A stretch of 64,000 nt of DNA from Pogostemon cablin (Eukaryota > Streptophyta > Magnoliopsida > Lamiales > Lamiaceae): the NCBI GenBank assembly GCA_023678885.1, contig CM042966.1:22458028-22522027 (forward strand), written 5' to 3'. Below are positions 1 to 11,358 of this stretch, in pieces. Position 1 is the first letter of the stretch; each line of letters begins with the position of its first letter. Both the position numbers and the translations under genes were made by a program. A model generated the notes under the pieces. It ran no database searches. It was not told where the DNA came from and saw only the letters and a list, made by a program, of their open reading frames with translations.

Positions 1-232
1 TCAAAATTATTAACATTAAGCGGCGGCCCCATGGCATAATTCTCAAACTGAGGTTCAATAGATTGAGACCTTGAACGAGTTCACATGTACCTACAAGAAT
101 TTCCAAATTAGCTCTCTAAGTAACCAAGACAAGTAAACAAGTAAACAAATAAAAAAAATATCCTTATCAAAACTAATCAACTTCAAACTCGTTACAACCA
201 AAAGTTTAACATTTCCCCGGCAAGCGGCTTCA
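1..232 (-). mobile_element. Athila copy A, 5' internal end with deletion
   Basis: This is the start of the internal region of a minus-strand Athila retrotransposon whose 5' LTR is 233-1940. Read on the minus strand it matches the leader of the plus-strand Athila copy (9095-9250), then jumps directly to sequence matching 9606-9657 in gag. About 355 bp, including the gag start codon region, is therefore missing near base 50. The rest of the element lies left of the window. With its gag start deleted this copy cannot make Gag on its own. Confidence 0.85.
212..232 (-). other. Athila copy A primer binding site
   Basis: Minus-strand sequence next to the inner end of the LTR reads TGAAGCCGCTTGCCGGGGAA. 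The family form is TGGCGCCGTTGCCGGGGA, complementary to the 3' end of a plant tRNA-Asp, as is usual for Athila. Two bases near the start (GG to AA) and one in the middle differ from that form. Confidence 0.7.
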
Positions 233-1940
233 TGTTCTTAGTTGCATTTCTTGTAAAATGCTTAAGAGTAAGAGACTCTATCATCGAGTACACGTGTGAC
301 CAAGTACAAAATTTATAAGATTGTCGTCCCAAGGGAAAGTAAACTCATAGTTATATCCAAATTTTCCATTGATTTATACTTTGTAAGAATGATAGATATA
401 TTGTTTGGTATTTAAACTACTACTTATTGTTCTACTCAATTAACTAAGAATATGAACTAACAACGTATTGGATCAAACAACAAACAAATGATGAATGAAA
501 TGGAGATAGAATTCACTTAAGAATAGAGCAAGGCTAATCATATTATGGTTAAGAATCTAGCTAGATATGCATAACTCTTGATGGTGAACTTCATTAATTT
601 GTGGACTAAAAGCAATCACGTTTTTACCCCTAATCCCTATGGCCAAGGCAATTAGGTTCTCGACTCTTTTACAAGTCTAAATCTCCTAAGATTGTGCTTA
701 ATCTCAATTCCCTTAAGGTACTATGATCATAAGTTTGGTTCTTTTCACTCAATTTCTTAGGTGTCCCTCTATGAGTGTTCTAAGCATAAGAAGGGTATGA
801 CTTTCCTCTCCTCACCCTAACATGCATGCTCACCTTAATATATGATTCAATTAAACATCTAATCATAATATTGGAATGACCATCCTAACACTATGAATAG
901 AGAATTTAATCACACATGTATTGAAATGAAACATGATTCATTAATCATAAAAGGAAGTCCAAAATTAACTCAATTCAACATCTCAAATCCTACATATCTA
1001 GTATTCTTCTCAACCAATCATATGATTAGCCCTACTATAGGACTACCCACTACACATTGTGTCTCTATCAATACACTCAAAGGCTTGCACCATTTCAGCC
1101 AAAATGAGAAGAAAATCAACAAATGAAAAGTAGATTGGCTTTCCTTTCATGGAGAAACCTTCATTCTCTTCAAAATGCTAACGTCTTCAATCCTTGATAC
1201 TTTCCTCTTCTCAAATGGTGGATCGATGGATTGAAGGATGGAGTAATGGATGGATTGTTAAAGATCAAGTGAAATTGATGGATCTAAAAGATAGAGATTA
1301 ATCAAGTGGATCTAGTGTGTGAAAATGTGGTGTGGAGTGTATGTAACTGCTCTAATTATGATCTACCCTCTAAATTCCGCACAAGTCATCATCCTTTTAT
1401 ATCACTTAAGGGCCTTCTAGAAGTTTCTGGAACATTCTGAAAACTGCACTGACTTTTGCACCTACACGGGCCGTGTAGCAGCGCACGGCTCATGTAGTGC
1501 ACACCTAGTTCGGCATGTTGTATGTGCTTTCGGACACGACTCGAGCTACGCTACACGGCCTAGGTCATGGGCGTGTAGCGTTTTCTGACGACATTGCACG
1601 GCTTCCTCTTACAGGCCCGTGTTCTGCACACAGGGCGTGCACTACTGTACGACTCGTGTGTCAGAACACGGCCATCCTCCTGGCAAGCTCGTCATTCTGA
1701 TGACAGTACATGGCCACCTCGGACAGGCCCGTGCTCCGCACACGGCCCGTGTCCGGGCGTGCCTTGTACTTCTGTCTTGTCCTATTTTACCCATATTTAA
1801 GCTTATTTACACAATTCTATCAATCCAAACTACATTTCTCATAATTACAATAACTCCACCAAAAGTAACACAAATACGGATAAAAATATCTAAAAATCAC
1901 GAACAAAGACACTAAACCTAGGTGAAAATGACAACGATCA
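233..1940 (-). repeat. Athila LTR, copy A (5' LTR, minus strand)
   Basis: This is a complete LTR of about 1.7 kb. On the minus strand it starts TGATCGTTGTCATTTTCACC and ends AAGAACA, next to the PBS. It matches the LTRs at 7369-9075 and 27902-29280 along its whole shared length. A TATA-like box (gatataaaag on the minus strand) lies at 1394-1403, and downstream there is a GC-rich block (about 1460-1770) of CACGGCCCGTGT-type palindromes. The + strand carries a 77-codon open frame (893-1126), antisense to the LTR and also open in the other two copies. The LTR sits directly beyond the pol stop of the Tat element, so it inserted into Tat. Confidence 0.92.
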
Positions 1941-1990
1941 AAGCTGTAACAGAAATCGTGTCACCAACCTCATTCATCATGCTTTCCACT

Positions 1991-3379
1991 TCATTGGTAA
2001 TATTTCTTCAAATGTTGTGCGTTCCATGGGTGCGGTATCTTTTTGCCATCTACCTCTTCCAACTCATATGCTCCTCTTTCCAGAACTCTTGATTACGTAA
2101 GGGCCTTCCCAGTTTTGGCCGTTACCCTGCGCCGCTGGGCCCAATTCTTTTTGGAGCACCAGTTCTCCGCCTTTGAATCTCCTCATCTTTATCTTGGAGT
2201 TGTAGAATCTCTCCGCTCTCTGCTTGTAAACCGCATTATGCAATTCTGCATTCAATCTATTTTCTTCCAATAGGTCTAGATTCTCCTGGATAAATTCATC
2301 ATTTGCTTCTTCCTGGTGGAGAGCGATCCTTGGGCTGTGTTCTCCTATGTCCACTGGTATTACCACCTCGGCACCAAAAGCCATTGAGAAGGGGGTCTCA
2401 TTGATGGAGGTTCTCGTTGTCGTCCTGTAGGACCATAAGACTCCCGATAACTCCTCAAGTCATTTCTCTTCTAGCTTTTCTAACCTGGCTTTCAACGTGT
2501 GTTTGGTGATCTTGTTCACCGCCTCAACCTAGCCATTAGATTATGGGTGTATAGTGTGGAGGACCACTTTTTAATATTGTAGTCTTCACAAAACTTTCTC
2601 AGTCGGGCGTTGTTAAATTGCTTGACATTATCGGTTACTATGACAAAAGGTATCCCATACCGACATATGATATTTTCCCAGATGAACTTTTCGATTCGAG
2701 CTTCGGTGATCGTCAAAAGGGGTTCTGTCTCGGCCCACTTCGTGAAATAATCTACCACCACGATAGCAAATTTGTTTCCCCCTTTTCCGGTGGGCAGCAA
2801 CCCGATTAAGACAATCCCCTATTTCGCGAAAGGCCATGGGCTGAACACTGAAGTCAGTTGTTCCGAGGATGCTCTAACTATCAGAGCCAGTCTTTGACAA
2901 GTTGTGCATGCCCTCGCGTATAGAGTAGCGTCCTTTTTTAGCGTTGGCCAGAAGTAGCCTTGCCTGATCACTTTGTGTGCAAGAGTAATCCCACCTATGT
3001 GATTCCCGCATATGCCTTCATGTATCTCTACTTGTACATAGCTCGCTTCCTCATGAGTTAGGCATTTCAAGAGTACTGATGAATATCCTCTCTTGTACAA
3101 CTTTCCTTCCATTAAGACGAATCTTGTCGATCGAAGCCTAATTTGCCGAGCCTTATCCTTATCCGAGGGTACTCTTCCTTCTTCTAGATATGCCTTGATC
3201 GGGGTCATCCATGACTCCTCTGTCGGTTGGTCATTCAGAACCCACACGGTGGTGTCTGATGGGTTCTCCTGCCTCACGATATTGATGTTATTTAGGTCCT
3301 CAGCGTTCGACGTTGTGGCCAGCTTAGCTAATGCGTCGGCTCCCATATTGTCTTTCCTATAGATGCATTCTAAAAACAC
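1991..3379 (-). pseudogene. Tat-lineage Ty3/gypsy integrase (broken)
   Basis: This is the integrase part of the minus-strand Tat polyprotein. The zinc-binding HHCC module is readable near 2880-3020 (HEGICGNH, then CTTC before QR). The catalytic core follows at 2516-2837, with VVDYFTKWAE and IVTDN giving the first two acidic residues. The third catalytic residue (E in the NGQVE motif) is present, but the Q before it is now a TAG stop at 2529-2531. The C-terminal part (1991-2384) ends in the family-typical LKKYYQ followed by a stop. A 2-nt loss near 2090, seen against the copy at 40140-40364, shifts the frame. The enzyme would have joined element cDNA to host DNA. With several frame breaks it cannot be functional. 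The family call is certain; exact domain edges are approximate. Confidence 0.9.
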
Positions 3380-3690
3380 CTATTTGAACTTCTGTAGTAT
3401 GCCTTCAGCCAATCCTCTTTAGTGGCTCATGTGTCTATCATTGGCCTCGTATTCCCCCTTCATCTGGTTCACCATCAACTGTGAGTTGTTATATATCATC
3501 AGCTCATCAGCTCCCATGGCCAGCGTCATTCTCAAACCATTCAGTAGGGCCTCATATTCTACCTCATTGTTAGTGGCCAAGAAGTTGAACATGATCGCAG
3601 TCGAGAAGGTTTCTCCGAACGGCGTTCTAATGATGATTCCAGCTCCCGATGCTACTGCCGTTGCCGAACCGTCCACGTGCATGACCCAAG
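3300..3690 (-). pseudogene. Tat second (archaeal-type) RNase H domain
   Basis: A second RNase H follows the RT-RNase H of this element, the dual-RNase-H layout known for Tat-lineage Ty3/gypsy elements. Visible motifs are HVDGSA with GAGIII (first acidic residue) and NNEVEYEALL (Glu). A third site reads IYNNSQLMVNQ, where related elements have an Asp in place of one Asn, so a catalytic residue appears lost. ADALAKLA (about 3310-3335) marks the end of the domain. There is a stop or frame change around 3419. The domain places the element in the Tat/Ogre/Retand group rather than the chromoviruses or Athila. Confidence 0.85.
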
Positions 3691-5114
3691 ATTTTCTTTT
3701 TCCTCATTGGTTGGTACAGGGAAGGTTAGTCCCACTATGAAGTCCGCCATGATTTTTCCCTTGACTGCATTCCTCGGTAGGTACGCTATATTGAATTGGC
3801 CCAATTCGATGGACCATTTTAACAGTCTTCCTACGGCGTCTGGCCTTTGGAGTGTCTGCCTAAAAGAGAATGTCGTCAATACCTCAATGGTATGCTCCAT
3901 AAAGTATGGTCTCAGCTTCCTCGAGCTCATAACGAGAGCATATGCCATTTTCTTCATTATCGGGTATATGAGTTCTGTGTCTCTCAAGGATTGACTTACG
4001 AAGTACACTGGCTTTTGATTCATCTCCTCTGTTTTGACCAGTACCAAATTGATCGTCGTTCCAGACACTGCTAGATATAGCTGGAGTGTCTCACTTGGTG
4101 AAGGTTTGGAGAGAATTCTAGGGTCTGACAACTCCTTTTTGATCTCGTCAAATGTCTTCCCGCACTCTTCCGTCCATTCAAACTTGGCCCTTTTTATGAC
4201 GTCGAAGAACGGCTTATATTTGTCTGATGCTTTTGACATGAACTTGTTTAAGGCAGCCAACCTGCCCGTCAGGTTCTGAACCTCTTTCATGTGTCTCGGT
4301 GGGTCCATCCTTAGGATCGCTTCTACCTTTTCCGGATTCATCTTGATCCTCCTTGAGCTGACCAAGTATCCGAGGAAACTCCCTTTGCTTACGCCGAATG
4401 TACATTTCTTCGGGTTCAGCTTCATTCCATAGTGCCGAAAGATTCCGAAAACCTTTTTTAGATGGTTAAAATGGTCCATCCTTTCCAGGCTTTTCACCAC
4501 GGTATCATCCACGTAGACCTCAACTATATTCCCGATCTCCCTTTCGAACATTTTGTTGACCAGTCTTTGATAAGTAGCCCCAGCATTCCTTAGACCGAAT
4601 GGCATGTTGTTCCATTCGTAAACTCCATTCCCGCAGAAGAAGGCCATGTTTGCCTTATCATTCGGGTGCATTTGAATCTGATGATACCCCGAAAATGCGT
4701 CCATGAACCTCATAATCTCATGTTCTGCCATTGCATCGACCATCAGGTCAATTGACGGAAAAAGATAACTATCCTTCGGGCACGCGTTGTTTAGATCGGT
4801 CAAATCAATGCATAGCCTCCATGATCCCTCCTTTTTTTTTTTACCATAATCGGATTTTGTACTCTTATCGGGTATTTGCATTTTCTAATTCTTCCGCTTG
4901 CCAGCAGCTTATGTACTTCCAACTCCATAGCTGCATTCTTCTCTGGGCTGAATTTCTTCTTTTTCTGGTGGAATGGTGGGATACTGGGGTCGATGTTCAA
5001 CCTGTGATAGGCGTATTTTGGGTGCACTCCGGGTGTTTCATTTGGGTTCCAGCGAACACATCCAAATTCTCTTTCAGTAACTGGATTAGCTCTTTTTTGA
5101 ATTCCCTTTCCCAT
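3652..5114 (-). pseudogene. Tat reverse transcriptase and first RNase H (broken)
   Basis: The minus strand encodes RT in two frames. The N-terminal part is 4800-5114 (HRLNIDPSIPP ... MVKKK) and the main part 3652-4881, about 409 codons. Readable RT motifs are LCIDLTDLNNACPKD, FMDAFSGYHQI, FGLRNAGATYQRLV and the catalytic VEVYVDD. The first RNase H / connection follows (PVYFVSQSL ... SFRQTLQRPDAVGRLLKW ... MADFIVG). The two frames meet at a homopolymer run (4829-4842, poly-T on the + strand) in the lysine codons after MVKK, so the break is probably a length change there, real or from sequencing. This is the best-preserved open frame of the Tat copy and still carries YVDD. Confidence 0.92.
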
Positions 5115-5335
5115 TCTGTCCCAATTTTAACTTTGATATCAACATTCTCAGGATCCAGATGTACCACTTCTGTTTATCTTGCCGCCGAGTCTCCTTCCCT
5201 TAGTTTTGTCCTAGGATCCTCATCAGGTGTTACTTACTTTCGTCTCAGCACCCTCGCCGTTGTCTCCTTCTCTTCCCTTCCCTGAACAATCAAATCTGGA
5301 TGTGTTTCGGTTATTGCGAGGAGCATGTTATTCTC

Positions 5336-6043
5336 TTATTCCTCTATTTCTTCTTCTCCGGCGACTACTAGGATCACATCGGGCTCTTCCCCCTCTTGCT
5401 TCCCTTCTGGTGGTTCTTCGGTTTCTTTCCGCACTTCAGGGTTCTCTCCTTCTTCCATGATATCCTCAAAGCTTAACATCTCGTATTCTATGTCATGATA
5501 ACTCAGACTTTCTACCCTTTCCACGAATGAGCACTCTCTCGCCCTCTTTTGATTTCCTATCACCGTAGCTACCCTGCCATCAGCTGTGACAAATTTGAGA
5601 CACTAATGAAGGATGGATGGAATAGCTCTGAAGGCGTGGATCAACGGGCGCCCTAGTATACAGTTGTAGGTGGAGGCTTGGTCCACAACCTTGAATGTCA
5701 GCTATTTCTGCATCCGGGTTTACCCGTCCGAACCTTCTAACTGAACTGATAAATCAACCTCCACGGTCAGCCTAGTCAACGTGTTACCGAACCCTTTGAT
5801 CTCGTCATTACAAGGTCTCACCTTGTGATAACACTCTCCTCCCATATTTTTGAATACTTCTTTAAAGATTATATTGGCATACGTCACGGTATCTACCAAA
5901 CATCTATGAACTTTGACTTCCGAAAGTATCGGAAAAATGGCTAATGGATGGGAAAGATTAGTACTTACCCCGTAGAAGTCCGCCTCGATGAAGACTATGT
6001 CCGCTTCCGTTACCCCATTTGCCGCCGAGGTTAACGACCACAC
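5336..6043 (-). pseudogene. Tat aspartic protease and linker (degenerate)
   Basis: The frame at 5720-6043 (minus) matches Tat-type retropepsin: AIFPILSEVKVHRCLVDTVTYANIIF, with the downstream RLTVEVDLSV strand. The catalytic triad region reads VDTVTYANI where the family normally has D-x-G-S-S/T, so only the Asp is left and the glycine is lost. A linker frame (5336-5563) has ADGRVATVIGNQKRARECSF followed by an acidic, Glu/Pro-rich tract. A TAG stop lies between them near 5600. The protease would have cut the polyprotein. It looks inactive. Confidence 0.75.
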
Positions 6044-6268
6044 TTGAGGGATTTATTGGTCTAAGTCTCTCAGTTCTGCCTTCCTCTTCCTTTTTGATGC
6101 CGTGGTTAGTGCTTGAGAGGTTCTTATATAAGGGGTTTCCTCTATTGGCTCCATCATGTGTATTTCTCCGGGTCTGTCTCCCTCGGAGCTTGCCTCCCGA
6201 TCCTGTCGAACACTGGCGTCCTGGAGGTGGAGGGGGTAGGGGCATTGCTTCTCCATTACGTCCTCTGC

Positions 6269-7368
6269 CTAGGGACCTCTGTCGACCGGGGGAGGGGAAA
6301 GATTAGCGTCTCTCCTGTACATCCACTGCCTTGGGGCTTGCAACATCCCTCTTAACTTCCCCTCCTTAAACAACTTCCACAACTCCATAATTAGATCTCG
6401 ACATTGATCTGTGTTATGCCTGTACGTCTGCTGGTACATGCAGTACTTCCGAGGGTTGGTGAACTTCGAGGTTCGTAGAACTGGCCTCAGCGTTCGAAGA
6501 TTTTGTTGATCCTTAACATAATAGAAGACCTCGGTGATATTCAAGTTGGTTCCCGACTTTAGTTCCTCGTACATCTACTGTACCTCGATATCTTCCGTGA
6601 AAGGTTTAAAAGTGGTGGGCATTTTGTATTCCTTTGTCCCTCCTGCGTTAACCCTCTTCTTGCTCGGTTCTGCCGAAGAGCTTTAGTTGCTTGCCTTCTT
6701 TACCATCTTGGAAATATCATCCGCTTGGATGTGCTCATTCACCATGACCATGAAGGCCGCGTAGGATGCTGATGGTTTAAGTTGTACCGCTTTCCATAAG
6801 CTAATCTCTAGGTGAAGAGCTCACATCACCGTGATGAACCTTTTCAAAAAGTCTTGCAAGCTTTCTGTCGAACCTTGGTGGATGTTAACCAGCTTATGCT
6901 TTGGTTCCTTCGGTGCCCCAAGATACGAGTATTGCATTAGGAAGACCTCCATCAGCTCTCCCCAGCTTTTGATGAAGGCTACTGGGACCGCCCTAAACCA
7001 GGCGTGGGCCTTGTTTCCCAGGGTAAGCGAGAACATCTTGCATAGCGTTTTTCCCTTGAGCCCTCATCCACATTAGGTATTTTTCAATGTGGGAATAAGG
7101 ATCGTAATCACAATCAAAAATCAAGATGGCGGGAAACTTAATCCCCTATTACCGAGGGGCATTGCTGATTTCTGCCGTGAAGGGTGAGGGGGCCACCGTT
7201 GATTGGAGGAGTCTTCCTGTTCCAGACATCTTCCTTTCCAGATTCGCGAAGCGCTTGTTCACCTCTTCGTTTATCAGGGCATGTAGATCTCTGGTTGGGG
7301 CCTTCGGAAATACTTTTTTATTCTCTGACTCTGCCTGTGCCTCTCTCTGTCTCGTCCCTCTTTGTGAG
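6269..7368 (-). pseudogene. Tat gag, middle and C-terminal part
   Basis: The minus-strand capsid/nucleocapsid region. Just inside 7368 an open frame reads HALINEEVNKRFANLERK and FTAEISNAPR, the Tat-type capsid start. Then come LGNKAHAWFRAVP and FLKRFITVM (6821-7036), typical of retrotransposon capsid. At 6269-6574 a nucleocapsid-like knuckle reads YCMYQQTYRHNTDQCRDL (C ... H ... C spacing). Several stops and frameshifts separate these blocks. The N-terminal rest of gag lies 22 kb away at 29281-30130, because the plus-strand Athila element inserted here at 7368/7369. Confidence 0.85.
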
Positions 7369-9075
7369 TGATCATTGTCATTTTTACCTAGATTTTAATG
7401 TCTTTGTTTGTGGATTTTTGGATGTTTTTATCCGTATTTGTGTGACTTTTGGTGGAGTTACTGTAAATATGAGAAATGTGGTATGAATTGATAAAATTGA
7501 GTAAATGAACTTAAATATGTGTAAAACAGAGATGGAAGTACGGGGCATGCATTGACATGGGCCGTATGTGGAACACGGGCATGTCCGAAGTGGCCGTGTA
7601 CTATCATCAGAACAACAAGCTCGCCCAGGAGAATGGCCGTGTTCTGGCGCACGAGCCATGTAGCAGTGCACGGCCCGTGTGCAGAACACGGGCCTATAAG
7701 AGGAAGTCGTGCAATGTCGTCAGAAAATGCTACACGCCCATGACCGAGGTGGTGTAGCGCAGCATGAGCTGTGTCGAGAAGCACGCATAACACGCCGAAC
7801 TAGGTATGCACTATACGAGACGTGCGCTGTTACACGACCCGTGTAGGTGCAAAAGCCAGTGCAGTTTTTAGAATATTCTGGAAGCTTCTAGAAGGCCATT
7901 AAGTGATATAAAAGGATGACTTGTGCGAAAATTAGAGAGGGAAGATAATAATTAGAGCAGTTACACGCACTCCACACCACATTTTCACACACTAGATCTA
8001 TTTGATTCATCTCCATCCTTTAGATCCATCAATTTCACTTGATCTTCAACAATCCATCTATTACTCCATCCATCAATCTATCAATCCACCATTTGAGAAG
8101 AGGAAAGCATCAAGGATTGAAGAAGTTAGCATTTTGAAGAGAAGGAAGGTTTTTCCATGAAAGGGAAGCCAATCTACTTTTCATTTGTTGATTTTCTTCT
8201 TATTTTGGCTCAAATAGAGCAAGCCTTTGAGTGTATTGATATAAACACAATGTGTAGTGGCTAGTCCTATAGTAGGGCTAACCATATGATTGGTTGAGAA
8301 GAATGCTAGATATGTAGGATTTGAGATGTTGAATTGGGTTAATTTTGGACTTCCTTTTATGATTAATGAATCATGTTTCATTTCAATACATGTGTGATTA
8401 AATTCTCTATTCATAGTGTTAGGATGGCTATTCCAATATTATGATTAGATGTTTAATTGAATCATATATTAAGGTGATCATGCATGTTAGTGTGAGGGGA
8501 GGTAAGTTATACCCTTCTTATGCTTAGAACACTCATAGAGGGACACTTAAGAAATTGAGTGAAAAGAACCAAACTTATGATCATAGTACCTTAAGGGAAT
8601 TGAGATTAAGCATAATCTTAGGAGATTTAGACTTGTAAAAGAGTCGAGAACCTAATTGCCTTGGCCATATGGATTAAGGGTAAAAATGTGATTGCTTTTA
8701 GTCCACAAATTAATGAAGTTCACCATCAAGAGTTATGCATATCTAGCTACATTCTTAACCATGATTATGATTAGCCTTGCTCTCTTCTTAAGTGAATTCT
8801 ATCTCCATCTCATTCATCATTTGTTTGTTGTTTGATCCAATAAGTTGTTAGTTCATACTCTTAGTTAATTGAGTAGAACAATAAGTAGTAGTTTAAATAC
8901 CAAACAACAAATCTATCTTTCTTACAAAGCATAAATCAATGAAAAATCCGGATATAACCATGAGTTTACTTTTCCTTGGGATGAAAATCTTATAAATTTT
9001 GTACTTGGTCACACGTGTACTTGACGATAGAGTCTCTTACTCTTAAACATTTTACAAGAAATGCGACTAAGAACA
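7369..9075 (+). repeat. Athila LTR, copy B (5' LTR)
   Basis: Complete LTR, 1707 bp, from TGATCATTGTCA to AAGAACA, next to the PBS. A TATA-like box (gatataaaag) lies at 7905-7914. Just upstream (7540-7860) is a GC-rich block of repeated CACGGCCCGTGT-type palindromes in an AT-rich context. Compared with the 3' LTR over the first 160 bases there are about a dozen differences by eye, so insertion is not recent. An antisense 77-codon open frame (8181-8414, minus) is shared with the other LTR copies. Confidence 0.92.
7905..7914 (+). promoter_or_regulatory. TATA-like box of Athila LTR B
   Basis: The sequence gatataaaag is conserved in position in all three LTRs (minus-strand copy at 1394-1403; ggtataaaag at 28477-28486). 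It follows the GC-rich palindrome block, the expected place for the U3 core promoter. Activity is inferred only. Confidence 0.5.
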
Positions 9076-9094
9076 TGGCGCCGCTTGTCGGGGA
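9076..9094 (+). other. Athila copy B primer binding site
   Basis: TGGCGCCGCTTGTCGGGGA directly follows the LTR. It matches the Athila-type PBS complementary to tRNA-Asp except for a changed middle (CTTGT for TTGCC-like bases). Confidence 0.8.
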
Positions 9095-9319
9095 ATTGTT
9101 AAACTTTTGGTTGTAATGAGTTTGAAATTGATTAGTTTTGATAAGGATATTTCTTTTATTTGTTTACTTGTCTTGGTTACTTGGAGAGCTAATTTATAAA
9201 TTCTTGTAGGTACATGCGAACTCGTTCAAGGTCTCAATCTATTAAACCTTTGAACTTTGAATTGGAAGTTACCTTAAAAAAGATAAAAAAGAAGAGTGTT
9301 AGAGCCGACATAGGAAATT

Positions 9320-11358
9320 ATGGAAAACGTAAGCGATAATGCAAATATGGTTGATGAAAAAGGTAATTTGAAGAATTTTCAAGGAGGTGATAATGTTCAA
9401 GGGGAAAATGTTAATCCTGAGTTTGTGCCACAAGTTTATGCTCAACAAATGCACTTGCAAAATCAACAATTGCAAGTAATTATTCAAAACTTGATGGCAC
9501 AACAAGAAGCTAGAGATAACAAACAGGCTCCTCCGGTGGTGCAAAATCAACCTTGGAGCCATGGGCATAATGTAGTGGGGATGAACATTCGAGATCATTT
9601 CCAATCTCAATTTGGGAATTACGCCATGGGGCCACCGCTTAATGTTAATAATTTTGAGATCAAGACGAGATTGATCAATATGGTGAAAGCAAACTAATTT
9701 GGAGGTGGAACAATGAAAGATTCAAATGCTCACTATCGCAGTTCACGGAGTTAGCTAATACCATAAAGATCAATGGAGTGAGTGATGATATTGTCAAGAT
9801 GAAGCTCTTTTCCTTTTTATTAAGGGATAGAGCCAAGACTTGGTTTCACACTTTACCGCTGGGATCTTATAATACATGGAGAGAGTTGGCCCAAAGGTTC
9901 CTAAGAAAGTATTTTCCACCATCAAAGATGTTGCATCTAGAAGGTCAAATATTGCAATTTAAGCAAATGCCTCTTGAAACTTTTAGTGAGGCTTGGGATT
10001 AGTTCAAAGAAATACTACGGAAGTGTCCACAACATGGATTTTCCGAAGATCAACAAGAAGGATTTTTCTATGCCGAATTGAATGGGAGTGAGCGAATGCT
10101 TGTTGATGCTTCATCGGGAGGTTCTATATTGGGAAAACTCCGGAGAGGGCAATTGCTATATGTGAATAAATTGTTTTGAACGAGTCAATAGCCTATGGAT
10201 CGAGTTGCGGGAATGTATGAAAGAGAGAGAATAGCTAAGATGGAAGAAGTGTGCTTGCAACAAGTTATAAAAGTGGAGGTGCCTAAGGAAGATATAATCG
10301 ATAAGGCAATCACGGAGATACTTTAGAGAATGAATGATAATTTGCAAGTGTCTCCGAATTCTTGGTCCAAGTCTATGGTGAATCAACAAGTGCTTGCAAA
10401 TCCTCACCAAGGTATGTCATTTCCTTTGATGAGTCAACAAGTGTTTCCTAATCCTAAACAAGGCATGACTATGCCTAATATTGGTCAATCTTCTCAAAGT
10501 TGTCAAATGCCGACATTTATGTCTCAATAAGGTATGTCCTCTAATTTTGGAATTTAAGATACATGGTGTCCACCGGAGATGTCACTTGAGGAAGTTGTCT
10601 TCATGCAAGGAAGGAACTTTCAAGGAAATTATGGTGGTAACTTTGGAAACCATGGAGGGGGATATCCATAAAGGCAAGGAGGATGGGGGCAAGGTAACTT
10701 TCAAGAAAATTTTAATCAACCTCGTAGGTATGAGAATTTGTCATATGAAAATCAAGGGAATGCCCTCACTCTTCCACCGGGCATCAATCCAGGGGAGAAA
10801 GCTCAAAATGGTGAAGGAAAGCCTACAATGAAGGATCAAATGGCCAAGATGTTTGATTTTATGAAGCAAGAGAAAGAGGTGAATGATAAAAGATTTGACT
10901 TTGTGAAACAAGAGAAAGAGTTGAATGATAATATATTCAAAGTCTTGGAGACACAAATGAGTCAAATGGCAAGTGAAAGGGGAGATGTTCATCATCAAGG
11001 AAAGTTTTCATCTACAACCATTACTAATCCTAAGGAGCAATGTAAGGCAATTGAACTTCGTAGAGGAATAAAATACGAAGGGTCTTCTATGCCGACGGAA
11101 GTAGAGGAGGTAGACTGTGAATTTGAGCCCATGGAATGATTGGATGAAGAAGGGAAAGAGAAAGAAGTTGAGATTGTTGAAAAAGATGAAAGTACCCCTA
11201 TACTTGAAGAAGAAAAAGTGAAGTATCCAAAGAAATGGGAAAGAAGTAGAGAAGCAAAATGTAAAGAGAGAGAAGAGAAGTTTGAAAGGGATGAATTCGG
11301 AATTCCTAAGTTACCCGTTGCAATTTCGTTTCCACAAAGATGCTTGAAAAGGGATTAG
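9320..11358 (+). pseudogene. Athila gag (broken by many stops)
   Basis: The start ATG at 9320 opens a Gln/Asn-rich N-terminus. Athila capsid motifs follow: VNNFEIKTRLINMV, then INGVSDD, FLLRDRAKTWF and FPPSK (9778-10002). In-frame stops fall at 9695-9697 (TAA, where the family has Gln in NQFGG), 10000-10002 (TAG), 10324-10326 (TAG) and 10528-10530 (TAA). A Lys/Glu-rich stretch (10738-11358) with two near-identical 'MKQEKEVND / VKQEKELND' repeats leads into pol. Gag would form the particle. As it stands it cannot be translated through. Confidence 0.88.

Noticed and set aside
893..1126. The 77-codon LTR frame as a host gene
   Set aside because: It occurs antisense in every Athila LTR, so it is repeat sequence; kept only as a finding.
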